Part shown: piece after piece, positions 16,740-25,777 of the stretch
Position numbering within the stretch: position 1 is the stretch's first letter
Layout of the letters: every line of letters starts with the position of its first letter
Source of the DNA: Corynebacterium sp. HMSC29G08
Lineage (GTDB): Bacteria; Actinomycetota; Actinomycetes; Mycobacteriales; Mycobacteriaceae
Assembly: GCF_001806875.1 (NCBI RefSeq)
Contig: NZ_KV786277.1
Coordinates: 16,451 to 80,450 of the forward strand
Direction of reading: 5' to 3'
DNA length: 64,000 nt
Translations under genes and position numbers: made by a program
The notes under the pieces: generated by a model
What the model was told of the DNA's origin: nothing
What the model saw: the letters and a program-made list of their open reading frames with translations, nothing else
Database searches by the model: none

Positions 16740-16770
16740 ACCCCGCGCCGAATTCTATCCAGCGCGGGGT
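16740..16770 (-). terminator. Hairpin downstream of ettA
   Basis: Perfect arms ACCCCGCGC (16740-16748) and GCGCGGGGT (16762-16770), positioned after the ettA stop on the minus strand. The T tract is poor. Confidence 0.6.
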
Positions 16771-16780
16771 AAACAGCTGC

Positions 16781-16808
16781 TTAGCGTGTGGTTTAGCGTG
16801 TGGTTTAG
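16781..16808. repeat. 12-bp tandem repeat at the ettA stop codon
   Basis: TTAGCGTGTGGT occurs at 16781-16792 and 16793-16804. The start of a third unit (TTAGCG) contains the real ettA stop at 16805-16807. Each copy carries an in-phase TAA on the minus strand. Confidence 0.85.
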
Positions 16809-18475
16809 CGGGTGAGCTTACGGTGTGTCACACGAGACGGCTTGGCCGCTTCCTCACCAAGGCGCTCAACCTTGTTCTTCTCGTAGTCGCCGAAGTTGCC
16901 CTCGAACCAGAACCACTTGCCCTCTTCAATGTTGCCCTCCCAGGCAAGGATGTGGGTACAGGTGCGGTCCAAGAACCACCGGTCGTGAGAAATCACCACA
17001 GCGCAGCCCGGGAACTTCTGCAGCGCGTTCTCCAGGGAACCAAGGGTTTCAACGTCCAAGTCGTTCGTCGGCTCATCGAGCAGGATCAAGTTGCCGCCCT
17101 GCTTCAGTGTGAGCGCCAAGTTCAGGCGGTTGCGCTCACCACCGGAGAGCACCTTGGACGGCTTCTGCTGGTCCGCACCCTTGAAACCAAAGGCAGACAG
17201 ATATGCGCGTGAAGGCATCTCGTTCTGGCCAACCACGATGTAGTCCAGTCCATCAGAAACCACTTCCCACACCGTCTTCTCCGGATCGATGTTCTCGCGG
17301 TTCTGGTCAACGTAGGACAGCTTCACCGTGTCACCGACTGTGACGGTGCCGGCGTCCGGCTCCTCCAAGCCCACGATGGTCTTGAACAGGGTGGACTTAC
17401 CCACACCGTTGGGGCCAATCACGCCCACAATGCCGTTGCGCGGCAGGGTGAACGACAGGTCTTTGATCAGGATGCGGCCGTCAAAGCCCTTGTCCAGGTG
17501 CTCAACCTCAACAACCTTGTTGCCCAGGCGTGGCGGGGTCGGAATCTGGATCTCTTCAAAGTCCAGCTTCTTGTACTGCTCCGCCTCAGCAGCCATCTCT
17601 TCGTAGCGCTCTAGACGAGCCTTGTTCTTCGCCTGGCGTGCCTTCGGGGAGGAACGCACCCACTCAAGCTCGTTCTTCAGGCGCTTCTGCAGCTTCTGGT
17701 CCTTCTTGCCGGCAACCTCAAGACGCTCAGCCTTCTTCTCCAGGTAGGTGGAGTAGTTGCCCTCGTACGGGTAGAGCTGGCCGCGGTCAACCTCACAGAT
17801 CCATTCTGCGACGTTGTCCAGGAAGTAGCGGTCGTGAGTAATGGCAAGGACGGCACCCGGGTAGGTCTGCAGGTGCTTCTCCAGCCAAAGCACGCTCTCG
17901 GCGTCCAGGTGGTTCGTCGGCTCATCAAGAAGCAAAAGATCCGGCTCGCTCAGCAGCAGCTTCGCAAGCGCCACGCGGCGGCGCTCACCACCAGACAGGT
18001 TGGTTACCGCAGCGTCAGACGGCGGGCAGCGCAGCGCTTCCATCGCCTGCTCAATCTTGGAGTCAACCTCCCAAGCGTCAGCGGCATCCAGCTCCTCCTG
18101 GAGCTTGCCCATCTCCTCCATCAACTCATCGGAGTAGTTGGTGGCCATCTCCTCGGCGATCGCCTCGAAGCGCTGCTTCTTCTCAAAGATCTCGCCCAGG
18201 CCCTCTTCGACGTTCTCACGAACCGTCTTCTCTTCATTCAACGGCGGCTCCTGCAGCAAAATGCCAACGGAGGCACCGGGCTGCAGAAACGCTTCACCGT
18301 TGTTCGGCTGGTCAATGCCAGCCATGATCTTGAGCAAGGACGACTTACCGGCGCCGTTGGGGCCGACGACGCCAATCTTGGCGCCGGGGTAGAAAGCCAT
18401 GGTGACGTTGTCCAAAATGACCTTGTCACCGATGGCCCTGCGAACATTTTTCATCGTGTAGATGAACTCAGCCAC
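16805..18475 (-). CDS. ettA: ABC-F translational throttle ATPase EttA
   Basis: 556 aa. Binds the ribosomal E site and gates entry into elongation according to energy charge. It has two ABC domains: Walker A GPNGAGKSSL and signature LSGGERRRVAL in the first; GPNGVGKSTL and LSGGERNRLNL in the second; Walker B LLLLDEPTNHLD and LILLDEPTNDLD. The arm and linker typical of EttA lie between them. No membrane domain, so not a transporter. Same place as Rv2477c, next to a second ssb. Confidence 0.96.
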   Translation of the reverse strand: MAEFIYTMKNVRRAIGDKVILDNVTMAFYPGAKIGVVGPNGAGKSSLLKIMAGIDQPNNGEAFLQPGASVGILLQEPPLNEEKTVRENVEEGLGEIFEKKQRFEAIAEEMATNYSDELMEEMGKLQEELDAADAWEVDSKIEQAMEALRCPPSDAAVTNLSGGERRRVALAKLLLSEPDLLLLDEPTNHLDAESVLWLEKHLQTYPGAVLAITHDRYFLDNVAEWICEVDRGQLYPYEGNYSTYLEKKAERLEVAGKKDQKLQKRLKNELEWVRSSPKARQAKNKARLERYEEMAAEAEQYKKLDFEEIQIPTPPRLGNKVVEVEHLDKGFDGRILIKDLSFTLPRNGIVGVIGPNGVGKSTLFKTIVGLEEPDAGTVTVGDTVKLSYVDQNRENIDPEKTVWEVVSDGLDYIVVGQNEMPSRAYLSAFGFKGADQQKPSKVLSGGERNRLNLALTLKQGGNLILLDEPTNDLDVETLGSLENALQKFPGCAVVISHDRWFLDRTCTHILAWEGNIEEGKWFWFEGNFGDYEKNKVERLGEEAAKPSRVTHRKLTR

Positions 18476-18566
18476 GTGGTATCCCCTTGTGTTAAACAGT
18501 GCTTGAAATGCTTTCCACAGGGTACATCACGCGCGCCCTTGCTAGAGCGGCAGGAACACTAGGTTT

Positions 18567-19193
18567 CTAAAAGGGTCTCCCGTCCTCATCAACCCCTGCC
18601 GCGGCACCGACTAGCTCATCGTTAGATTCGGCGCTGGATTCAGTCGTTGGCGCGGTGTTGGCTCTATCCCCAAAGCTTGGCGCCATGGGTTTCCTCGGCG
18701 GCAGCTGGTCCTCCGCACTTTGGCGAGGTTGACTGTTGCCACGCAGCAGGTCTTCTAAGGATTTCACCTGTACCTCTTCGGTGCCCTCCACAGTGTGGGA
18801 GACGCTGGTGGTCTTGCGCGAGTTGATCTGGAAGTTTCCCAAGTCAAACGCGACGCGGCTCGCGCGCATGACAATCTTTGAGCGGTTGACGGTCTTGCCG
18901 TCTTCGCCGGTTTCCTCCCACGACTCTGTAAGCAAACGGCCGGTGATAACAACAGGGCTGCCGCGAAACAGCGACGCCTTGACGTTTACCGCCAGGTCAC
19001 CCCAGCAATTGACGTCAATGTAGAGCTGGTCAATGTCCATCCAGACGTCTTTGCCGTGTTCATCCTTTTCGTCGGTGCGGCGGCGTCGTGAAGAAGCAAC
19101 GCGCAACTTGGACAGTGCGGTTCCCTTCTCTCCTACGCAGGCGATGGTCGGTTCTGCAACAAGGTTGCCGTGGATGGTGATGTCGGTGCTCAT
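18567..19193 (-). CDS. ssb: Single-stranded DNA-binding protein, second paralogue
   Basis: 208 aa. OB-fold domain at residues 1-110 (MSTDITIHGNLVAEP at the start; RGSPVVITGRLLTESW), then a disordered Pro/Ser-rich tail ending DEDGRPF instead of the canonical DDxPF tip. Position matches Rv2478c, the non-essential SSB-like paralogue, not the main ssb that lies beside rpsF/rplI. An AAAGGGGGG site precedes the ATG. Likely roles are repair or recombination. Confidence 0.9.
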   Translation of the reverse strand: MSTDITIHGNLVAEPTIACVGEKGTALSKLRVASSRRRRTDEKDEHGKDVWMDIDQLYIDVNCWGDLAVNVKASLFRGSPVVITGRLLTESWEETGEDGKTVNRSKIVMRASRVAFDLGNFQINSRKTTSVSHTVEGTEEVQVKSLEDLLRGNSQPRQSAEDQLPPRKPMAPSFGDRANTAPTTESSAESNDELVGAAAGVDEDGRPF

Positions 19194-19321
19194 GGAAGAG
19201 CCCCCCTTTCCGTGATTTTCCTTCTAAACAGTTACCGGTTGTTCCCGGCGGTTCGGGCACGTTCTTTTGCGTACCCACGGGCAGAATCTCACGGCAACAC
19301 CTGCTTGCCAACCCCCAAAGA

Positions 19322-19356
19322 AAAAAGCTGTGGATAACTCGGAAGTTATCCACACT
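19322..19356 (-). terminator. Terminator of ctaG formed by two inverted DnaA-box sequences
   Basis: Perfect 11-base arms TGTGGATAACT (19329-19339) and AGTTATCCACA (19344-19354) with a 4-base loop. On the minus strand this is followed by GCTTTTTTC, a textbook terminator 30 bases after the ctaG stop. Each arm also contains an exact DnaA box (TTATCCACA), and the site lies about 136-161 bases upstream of ssb. Confidence 0.8.
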
Positions 19357-19383
19357 TAATGAAAACGCGCAGTTCAGGACACC

Positions 19384-21357
19384 CTATTGGCGATTGTATT
19401 GCGCCAGCATCTCGTTGTAGCGGCGCCATTCATCATCATCGTTTTCCTCCGCGCGGCGATCCACCTCACGGGTTTCCTCACGGTCCTCAGCCAACCAGGC
19501 ACGGAACAGCACGCCGAAGACGATCACAAGCGGGAACGAGCCAGACGCCCAACCAATGCCACCGCCGGCCTTCTGGTCCGCCAACAGATCCGGGTCCCAC
19601 GGCAGTGCCAGCATGCGGTAGAAGTCCTCTGCCAGCACCGTGCTGAGCTGCATGAGGTAGACACCCATGAACAGGTGGATCGGCATGGACACCCACAGCC
19701 ACGCAAGGCGCGCCTTCGCACTGACACGGCCCGGGATCTCATCAGGACCAATCAGTTCCCAGAAATAGAAGTAGCCAGAGACCATAAATATGCCGTTCAT
19801 GATCACGTGGCCTGCGTGTTCCGAAATCATCAGCTCATACAGCGACGGGAACAGGTACATCACGTAGAAGAAGAACACGAATTGTCCCAAGCTCAGAGGC
19901 GGGAACGTCACAACCCTCAAGAACTTCGAGTTTTGGAAGCTCTCCGCCCACAGTCGCGGGTTGAATTCGCCTTCCGGGTAGGCGCGGCGGATCAGCGTCA
20001 GCGGCGCGCCAAGCACCATAAATACTGGTACCACCATGGACAGGATCATGTGCACTGTCATGTGTGCGGAGTAGGACGCCGGCATGTGCATTCCTAAGCG
20101 CGAAGACAGCGTGATCACAATCGTCGCACAGCCCGCAAGCCACCAGAGGGTGCGGGAGAGCTCCCAACTCTTCACGCGTCGCACCAGGGAGAGGTAATAC
20201 ACGGCCAACAGCAAGGCGATTGCACTGTAAAGCAGCTCCGGACGCCACAAGGTCAGCCAGTTGCCCACGGTGAGCGGCTCGTGCAAGTCGTAGCCCATCT
20301 TCACCTGCATCACAGTGATGTTGAACACTTGCGGCGGTGGCGGCGGCGTGCGCCCAAGCGTTGCCGCCAGGCCGGTAATCAGTGCCATGAACAGCACTTC
20401 TACGGTGGCCAGACGAGTAAACGCCCGCGGGTTGGTGCTCAACACTGGAATGGTTTTCTGCCGGTGCACAAAGCCCATCAGCCCCAGGATGAAGATGCCC
20501 ACAAACTTAACAAGCAGGACCCACCCGTAGTGGTACTGCGTGAGCTGCTCAGGTGCGATGCGGATCAACGCGTTAACCACGCCGGAGGCCAGCATGACAA
20601 TAAAGCTCACCAGCGCAATGGTTGAGTACCTGCGCACCGCCTGCTCCATGTTGGGTCCAAGCCTGCGCCCGTGTGCCACCAACGCTATCAGCGCCCCGAC
20701 CCACAGCAGCATCCCAACCAGGTGCCAGATAAAGGAGTTGGTGCCAAAGTCATGGTTGCCGCCGGATGCGGAGTGGCCGGTCAGCGCCAGCGGCATGATG
20801 GCAAGCACCGAGCCGAGAAACAGCGCCACCTGCGGCCACCAGGTGCGTGCTATGAATCCCCCGACCGCCACTACTGCTGCGATCGCAGCAACGATGAGCC
20901 ACACCTTGGCTTCTTTGACCTGGTCAATGGCGGTGGACCACGCGCCGGGGCTGAACAGGACATCTTTTAGGGGCTGGCCCGAAACGTCTGAAAGCACCAG
21001 TGGAATCATGATCAGTCCGAGAGCCATCATGCTTATCGACGCCCACGCCCCCACCCGCGACGCCACCACCCCATCCACCGTCAATGGGGCCTGGTTGAGG
21101 TCTTTGCCCACCTGCTTCGGCGGGATCAGAAACGCGGAGAAGAGGAAGGACCCGCTGGCCAGTGCCGCCAGCATCCACGCCGCCCCGCGAACTGCGGGCA
21201 GCCCGAACGTGGTCGGCCACCCCGGGTCAGGAATACCCAGCACCGCCAGCGACTCACCGGAGAACAACTGCCCCAACGTTCCCGCCAGAATTCCTGCAAG
21301 AAGTATTGAGGTGAGATAGAACGGCCACGCCGCCTGCACAGACCGCTTTTCACGCAT
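19384..21357 (-). CDS. CopD-CtaG fusion: copper transport and cytochrome c oxidase assembly
   Basis: 657 aa integral membrane protein with about 14-16 membrane segments. The N-terminal half (to about 330) is a CopD-type copper-import domain. The C-terminal half (about 370-600) is a caa3-type CtaG domain, which delivers copper to the oxidase. His/Met-rich positions fit metal handling (GMHMPASYSAHMTVHMILSM; HAGHVIMNGIF). The last 50 residues are charged and cytoplasmic. In this genus it probably supplies Cu to the aa3 oxidase whose subunit I (ctaD) lies at 46578-48332. Ends at a strong terminator. Confidence 0.9.
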   Translation of the reverse strand: MREKRSVQAAWPFYLTSILLAGILAGTLGQLFSGESLAVLGIPDPGWPTTFGLPAVRGAAWMLAALASGSFLFSAFLIPPKQVGKDLNQAPLTVDGVVASRVGAWASISMMALGLIMIPLVLSDVSGQPLKDVLFSPGAWSTAIDQVKEAKVWLIVAAIAAVVAVGGFIARTWWPQVALFLGSVLAIMPLALTGHSASGGNHDFGTNSFIWHLVGMLLWVGALIALVAHGRRLGPNMEQAVRRYSTIALVSFIVMLASGVVNALIRIAPEQLTQYHYGWVLLVKFVGIFILGLMGFVHRQKTIPVLSTNPRAFTRLATVEVLFMALITGLAATLGRTPPPPPQVFNITVMQVKMGYDLHEPLTVGNWLTLWRPELLYSAIALLLAVYYLSLVRRVKSWELSRTLWWLAGCATIVITLSSRLGMHMPASYSAHMTVHMILSMVVPVFMVLGAPLTLIRRAYPEGEFNPRLWAESFQNSKFLRVVTFPPLSLGQFVFFFYVMYLFPSLYELMISEHAGHVIMNGIFMVSGYFYFWELIGPDEIPGRVSAKARLAWLWVSMPIHLFMGVYLMQLSTVLAEDFYRMLALPWDPDLLADQKAGGGIGWASGSFPLVIVFGVLFRAWLAEDREETREVDRRAEENDDDEWRRYNEMLAQYNRQ

Positions 21358-21430
21358 GGCAACAACCCTACGTTTCCAACGTTTTCTAGGCCTAACCGGC
21401 TCTTGGTGTTCTTTGTGTGTTGGGCTGCGT

Positions 21431-21436
21431 TACAAT
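21431..21436 (+). promoter_or_regulatory. -10 element of tRNA-Arg
   Basis: TACAAT, 12 bases upstream of the tRNA-Arg 5' end, with a weak TTG-containing -35 region about 18 bases before it. Confidence 0.55.
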
Positions 21437-21448
21437 CCCTCGTGTACT

Positions 21449-21522
21449 GCCTCCATAGCTCAGTGGATTAGAGCAACCGGCTTCTACCCGGTGTGTCGCG
21501 GGTTCGAGTCCTGCTGGGGGCG
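21449..21522 (+). tRNA. tRNA-Arg(UCU)
   Basis: Acceptor GCCTCCA/TGGGGGC with discriminator G. Anticodon arm ACCGG-CTTCTAC-CCGGT with anticodon TCT; T-arm GGGTTCGAGTCC. CCA not encoded. Reads AGA codons, which are rare in this GC-rich genome. Confidence 0.95.
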
Positions 21523-21553
21523 CTTTTCGTCGAGGTTCAGCAACGGAATCCAC

Positions 21554-21624
21554 GTTTGTAGCTACCTACCTGTAGCTATCAGTCCCTTTTTCGCTTGGTA
21601 GCTGCGTCTAGGTAGCTGCAAACA
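21554..21624. repeat. Long-hairpin intergenic element, copy A
   Basis: The 29-base left arm (21554-21582) pairs with the right arm (21595-21623) with only a few mismatches or G-U pairs, around a 12-base loop CCC TTTTTCGC. Aligns end to end, in opposite orientation, with 8958-9027. It lies between tRNA-Arg and the next gene. Confidence 0.75.
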
Positions 21625-21651
21625 GTTCCAAAGCCGCGTACACTTTCCACT

Positions 21652-22110
21652 ATGGAAAATATGGAGGCAGCAAAAGCCGTACGAGACGCCCGTGATGCAC
21701 TGCGCGCCGCCGAATACGTTGAAACGCGCGCAACCGAGACAACCACATCAAAACCGTGGGCGTACATCATTCCAACTGGAATTGCCATGGGTCTGGCGTT
21801 TTTCACGGCACTTATGGAGCAAGTGCTGATCACATTCCTCCTCATCGCGGGCACCATCGTTCTTGTTTGGGCCGTAGAGGGGCGCAGGAAATCTGCGGTG
21901 CGCATTTCCTACAAGCAAGAGGTGCGCCCGGACGACACCACGTGGAGCTGGACCACGTTCCTTTTCTACATGGCTAGCTACACCGTTTTATACGTCGGTC
22001 TCCAGTTCCTGCCACGCAACAACATCGCCGTGGCAGCTACCGCTGGCACACTCATCGCGATCGTCTTCATCGTGGCGACGAGCCTTACGTGGGGGCGAGT
22101 ATCCAAGTGA
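21652..22110 (+). CDS. Small membrane protein with four predicted helices, unknown
   Basis: 152 aa. A short Ala/Arg-rich cytoplasmic N-terminus (to about 35) precedes four hydrophobic segments (about 39-56, 58-77, 105-122 and 126-148). No family recognised. TACACT lies nine bases before the ATG, so translation may be leaderless. Its TGA overlaps the GTG of the next gene, a winged-helix regulator. That one-regulator/one-membrane-protein arrangement is typical of small self-regulated envelope modules. Confidence 0.8.
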   Translation: MENMEAAKAVRDARDALRAAEYVETRATETTTSKPWAYIIPTGIAMGLAFFTALMEQVLITFLLIAGTIVLVWAVEGRRKSAVRISYKQEVRPDDTTWSWTTFLFYMASYTVLYVGLQFLPRNNIAVAATAGTLIAIVFIVATSLTWGRVSK

Positions 22111-22433
22111 GCCAGCTCGACCCAATCATCCACCCGATTACGCGTCTAAAGATCTGCGCAGCCCTGGCCGCAGCGGGCGCTACTGAGGAAAACATCCGCA
22201 AGGAAATGCGCTTTGCGCAGCTGCGAGACATCGTAGACACCACTGACGCAACGTTATCCAAGCAGCTCAGCGTGCTTGAAGAGCACGGCTACGTCACCCG
22301 CTTTCGCGAGTATGGCTCCATCCGCGCGAAAGACACCGTGTGGGTAACCCTGACCAAGGCGGGCCTTGCCGCGTACCGCGGCCATATGGATGCGTTGCGT
22401 TCTATCGCCGGTGAAAGTGACGTAAGTGGGTAG
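22107..22433 (+). CDS. Winged-helix transcriptional regulator
   Basis: 108 aa. MarR/ArsR-like helix-turn-helix of the stand-alone DNA-binding type: RLKICAALAAAG then LRDIVDTTDATLSKQLSVLEEHGYVTRF, with a beta-wing (SIRAKDTVWVTLTKAGLAAY). The GTG at 22107 is chosen because it forms a GTGA overlap with the preceding stop. No metal-binding Cys, so probably not a metal sensor. It likely controls the membrane-protein gene with which it is co-translated. Confidence 0.85.
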   Translation: MSQLDPIIHPITRLKICAALAAAGATEENIRKEMRFAQLRDIVDTTDATLSKQLSVLEEHGYVTRFREYGSIRAKDTVWVTLTKAGLAAYRGHMDALRSIAGESDVSG

Positions 22434-22444
22434 GGTTTAGGGTT

Positions 22445-23260
22445 ATGAGTTTCCCGGAGGCGTCGAAAAGCAACTATGCCCTGATCACCGGTGCGAGCCA
22501 AGGCATCGGTGAGGCGATGGCCCGCAAGCTGGCCGCGGGCGGTTACAACCTGATTGTCGTGGCGCGGCGCGAAAACGTGCTGATGGCGCTGGCGGAGGAG
22601 CTGGCGAGCGCGCACGGTGTGCACGTGGAGGTGTTTGCGGCGGACCTGTCAAAGGAACGTGACGTGACCGCACTGATTGAGCACATCCAGAACCGTGAGG
22701 TCGCCATTTGCGTCAACTCCGCGGGTATTGCTAGCTTCGGCCCGTTCATGCGCCAGGACTGGAACTACGAGGTGGATCAGTTCAATTTGAACGCCACGGC
22801 GGTGTTTCGCCTGACCAAGGCGGTGCTGGACCAGATGGTGCCGCGCGGCACCGGTGCGCTGTGCAACGTTGGCTCCGCCGCGGGTAACTCCCCTATTCCG
22901 AACAACTCCACCTACGTTTTCACTAAGGCGGGCGTGAATACGTTTACGGAGTCGCTGCACTATGAGCTGAAACCCACGGGCGTGCACTGCACGTTGCTTG
23001 CCCCGGGGCCGGTGCGTGCGGCGGAGATTCCGGAGGAAGAGCAGAGCTTTATTGACAAGCTTGTGCCCGATTTCCTTTGGACCACGTATGAGTCCTGCGC
23101 TGATGACACGTTACGTGCGATGCGCCGCAACAAGCGTCGCGTTGTACCGGGCCCGCTGTCGAAGGCGATGGACGTTGTGTCAACGTATGCCCCGCGCGGT
23201 TCGCTCTCGCCGCTTTTGGGGTCCTTCTACGCAAAGATGGGAGAAGAGCAGGATGCCTGA
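22445..23260 (+). CDS. cmrA: Short-chain dehydrogenase, probable corynomycolate reductase
   Basis: 271 aa SDR. Cofactor motif TGASQGIG at 15-22, NSAG at 91-94, catalytic Ser144, Tyr157 and Lys161. Adjacent to orn exactly as Rv2509 is near Rv2511 and as cmrA is in C. glutamicum. That enzyme reduces the 3-oxo group of the immature mycolic acid after Pks13 condensation. The envelope biology of the genus makes this the best call, though SDR function cannot be proven from sequence. Overlaps orn by eight bases. Confidence 0.85.
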   Translation: MSFPEASKSNYALITGASQGIGEAMARKLAAGGYNLIVVARRENVLMALAEELASAHGVHVEVFAADLSKERDVTALIEHIQNREVAICVNSAGIASFGPFMRQDWNYEVDQFNLNATAVFRLTKAVLDQMVPRGTGALCNVGSAAGNSPIPNNSTYVFTKAGVNTFTESLHYELKPTGVHCTLLAPGPVRAAEIPEEEQSFIDKLVPDFLWTTYESCADDTLRAMRRNKRRVVPGPLSKAMDVVSTYAPRGSLSPLLGSFYAKMGEEQDA

Positions 23261-23885
23261 GCTTTTGCTTCGCGACGATCGCGTGGTCTGGGTCGACCTC
23301 GAAATGACCGGGCTTGACCCCTCCCGCCACGTGATTGTGGAGGTTGCCGCCTTGGTCACGGACGCGAACCTGAACATTTTGGATAGCGGCATCGATCTGG
23401 TTGTCCACGCCACTGAAGCGCAGCTTGCGCAGATGGATGATTTCGTGCGCAACATGCACTCTGAAAACGGGCTGTTGAACGAGATTGAGCGTTCCGCCGT
23501 GACCATCGAAGAAGCCGAAGACGCGGTGTTGGAGCTGATTGCAAAGCACTGCGATCCCAATCACCCGGCGCCGCTCGCGGGTAATTCCATTGCTACGGAC
23601 CGGATGTTTATCCGTGAGCAGATGCCACGGGTTGACGCTGCGTTGCACTACCGCATGATCGATGTCTCGACCATCAAGGAGCTCACGCGCCGCTGGTATC
23701 CGAAGACGTACCAGAACCAGCCGGATAAGGGCATGAGCCACCGTGCGCTGGCGGATATCGTGGAGTCCATCCAGGAGCTTGATTACTACCGGCGCTGTGT
23801 GTTCACCCCCTCCCCCGGCCCCGACGGCGACGCTGCCAAGGCCGCCGCGAATAACGCGCACGAAGCTTACAAGCCGTACCTATGA
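23253..23885 (+). CDS. orn: Oligoribonuclease
   Basis: 210 aa DEDDh 3'-5' exonuclease degrading 2-5-mer RNA and pGp[10 protein letters not shown] gives the first Asp-Glu pair, [10 protein letters not shown] the middle Asp, and HRALADI the final His and Asp. ATG at 23253 lies inside the end of cmrA (ATGCCTGA overlap). The protein carries a C-terminal Ala-rich extension ([17 protein letters not shown]) seen in actinobacterial homologues. Its TGA overlaps the next start. Confidence 0.95.
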   Translation: MPELLLRDDRVVWVDLEMTGLDPSRHVIVEVAALVTDANLNILDSGIDLVVHATEAQLAQMDDFVRNMHSENGLLNEIERSAVTIEEAEDAVLELIAKHCDPNHPAPLAGNSIATDRMFIREQMPRVDAALHYRMIDVSTIKELTRRWYPKTYQNQPDKGMSHRALADIVESIQELDYYRRCVFTPSPGPDGDAAKAAANNAHEAYKPYL

Positions 23886-24922
23886 CGGGCCAGCGTTCGG
23901 GCACGGTAGGTTCGGGCCAGCGTTCGGGCACGGCGGGTTCGGGCACGGTGCAGCGCGACCGTGACGCGATTGACGCCGCAAAGCTGTATTACCGCGAGGG
24001 CTTAAGCCAGGCGGAGGTGGCGGCGCAGATGGGTATTTCGCGCCCGACGGTGGCGAAGCTTCTGCAGCATGCCCGTGAGCGTGGCTTTGTGGTTATTGAG
24101 ATCCATGACCCGCAGGAGGCGGGTGCGCAGGTTGGTGATCGGTTGCGCGCATTGTTCAGTCTTGATGGCGTGCGCGTGGTGCACCCTCCGCAGGCGCCGA
24201 GTGGGGCGGGCGATCATCCGTCGATAGCCGATGACCTTGGTATTGCGGGCGCACGCTTTTTGGAAGAAGTGGTAGAAGATGGCATGTCTGTTGGCGTGTC
24301 CTGGGGTAAAACCATGCTGCATGTGGCTCGCAACCTACGCCACACGCATACTCGGGCGCGCCAGATTGTGCAGCTGAAAGGCGGTTCTTCGCGTTCAAAC
24401 TTGTCTACGAACAACTTTGAGACGATGAACCTGTTCTGCGCTGCGTTCAACGCCCCTGCGCTTGCGCTGCCGCTGCCGGTGATTTTTGACCAGGTGGAAA
24501 CCAAGCACATTGTGGAGCAGGATTCCCACATTGCTGATGTGCTAAACCAAGGCCGCGAGACGGATCTCGTGGCGTTTACGGTTGGCTCTGCACGCAGGGA
24601 ATCCCTGGTGATGAACCTGGGCTATCTTTCGGACGCCATGGTGGAGCAGCTCGTGGGAGTTGCCGTTGGTGATGTGTGTTCGCGGTTTTACACCCACGAC
24701 GGGCAGATTGCTGCCCCGGATATCGATGCCTTGACCGTAGGCATCAGCCTGGAGGATCTGCGTGCACGTCCGCGCCGCGTGCTCATTGCCGGCGGGACAT
24801 ACAAGGCTGAGGCAATTGAAACTGCGCTGTGGATGGGGCTGGCTACTGACCTGGTGATTGATGAGCACACGGCCCGGCGCGTGCTCGCACTCCACGAACG
24901 TCGTAAACATTTGCAAAAATAA
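23882..24922 (+). CDS. SorC/DeoR-type sugar-responsive regulator of the deo cluster
   Basis: 346 aa. N-terminal HTH at about 40-62 ([23 protein letters not shown]), then a SorC-type sugar-phosphate-binding domain ([40 protein letters not shown]). An ATGA overlap with orn supports the start. The first 25 residues include a nine-residue duplication ([18 protein letters not shown]), so a GTG at about 23948 may be the ancestral start. Directly upstream of deoD and in the same orientation; deoxyribose-5-phosphate or a similar sugar phosphate is the likely inducer. Confidence 0.88.
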   Translation: MTGQRSGTVGSGQRSGTAGSGTVQRDRDAIDAAKLYYREGLSQAEVAAQMGISRPTVAKLLQHARERGFVVIEIHDPQEAGAQVGDRLRALFSLDGVRVVHPPQAPSGAGDHPSIADDLGIAGARFLEEVVEDGMSVGVSWGKTMLHVARNLRHTHTRARQIVQLKGGSSRSNLSTNNFETMNLFCAAFNAPALALPLPVIFDQVETKHIVEQDSHIADVLNQGRETDLVAFTVGSARRESLVMNLGYLSDAMVEQLVGVAVGDVCSRFYTHDGQIAAPDIDALTVGISLEDLRARPRRVLIAGGTYKAEAIETALWMGLATDLVIDEHTARRVLALHERRKHLQK

Positions 24923-24937
24923 CAATTGCCATATGTT
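24906..24937 (+). promoter_or_regulatory. Candidate operator of the deo cluster
   Basis: Imperfect palindrome with arms AACATTTGCAA and TTGCCATATGTT (rev. comp. AACATATGGCAA), overlapping the regulator stop. A -10 TACAAT (24950-24955) follows 12 bases later, about 50 bases before deoD. Position and symmetry suit an operator of the upstream regulator; the motif itself is unproven. Confidence 0.35.
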
Positions 24938-25003
24938 CTGAGGGTTTTCTACAATAAAGGGCGCAAGAACAGGTTCACTCTCAGGAAGGCGGACATCCGC
25001 ACC

Positions 25004-25735
25004 ATGGCAAACTCCAGCCCGATTCCAACCACCCAAACCGCTCACATTGTGCCCACCGGCCCGATCGCTGAAACGATCCTGATGCCCGGCGACCCGCTGC
25101 GCGCAAAGTTCATCGCAGAGACCTACCTTGAAGACGCTGTCCAGTTCAACGCCGTGCGCAACATGCTCGGCTACACCGGCACCTACCAGGGCCACGAGGT
25201 TTCGGTCATGGGCTCCGGTATGGGCGTGCCGTCCATCAGTCTGTACGCCTACGAACTGATCCACTTCTTCGGAGTGAAGAAGCTGGTACGCGTCGGCTCC
25301 TGCGGCGGCTTCCAGCCGGATTTGAAGCTCTTTGACATCATCGTCGCATCCTCTGCATCCACAGACTCGCGCTTCTTGGAGCAGTACAACCTGCCGGGCA
25401 CCTACGCCCCGACGGCCTCCTGGAAGCTGCTCTCTGCCACCGCCGAGGAAGCGAAAAAGCAGAACGTGGACATCCACGTTGGCAACATTTTGTCCTCTGA
25501 CATTTTCTACAACTTCCAAGATGACGTGAATGACCGCTGGACCCGCATGGGTGTGCTCGGCGTGGAGATGGAATCCGCTGGCCTCTACGCCACTGCTGCT
25601 GAAGCCGGTGTTGACGCACTGGGCATCTTCACCGTCTCTGATGTCATCGGCTCCGGCGAAAAGGCTACGGCCGAGCAGCGCGAGAGCGCATTCACCCAGA
25701 TGATGGAGCTGGCGCTGCCGCTGGCTGCTGTCTAA
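25004..25735 (+). CDS. deoD: Purine nucleoside phosphorylase, DeoD type
   Basis: 243 aa, the hexameric bacterial PNP. Phosphorolysis of purine (deoxy)nucleosides to base and (deoxy)ribose-1-phosphate. Motifs: MPGDPLRAKFIAETYL near the N-terminus (phosphate site), MGSGMGVPSISLYAYEL, VRVGSCGG, GVEMESAGLY (Glu contacting ribose) and TVSDVIGSGEKAT (Asp for base protonation). ATG at 25004 follows an AGGAAGG site. First enzyme of the cluster. Confidence 0.95.
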   Translation: MANSSPIPTTQTAHIVPTGPIAETILMPGDPLRAKFIAETYLEDAVQFNAVRNMLGYTGTYQGHEVSVMGSGMGVPSISLYAYELIHFFGVKKLVRVGSCGGFQPDLKLFDIIVASSASTDSRFLEQYNLPGTYAPTASWKLLSATAEEAKKQNVDIHVGNILSSDIFYNFQDDVNDRWTRMGVLGVEMESAGLYATAAEAGVDALGIFTVSDVIGSGEKATAEQRESAFTQMMELALPLAAV

Positions 25736-25777
25736 GCACATTCACCAAGAAATCCCTGACACAGAAAGTCCGAAGCG

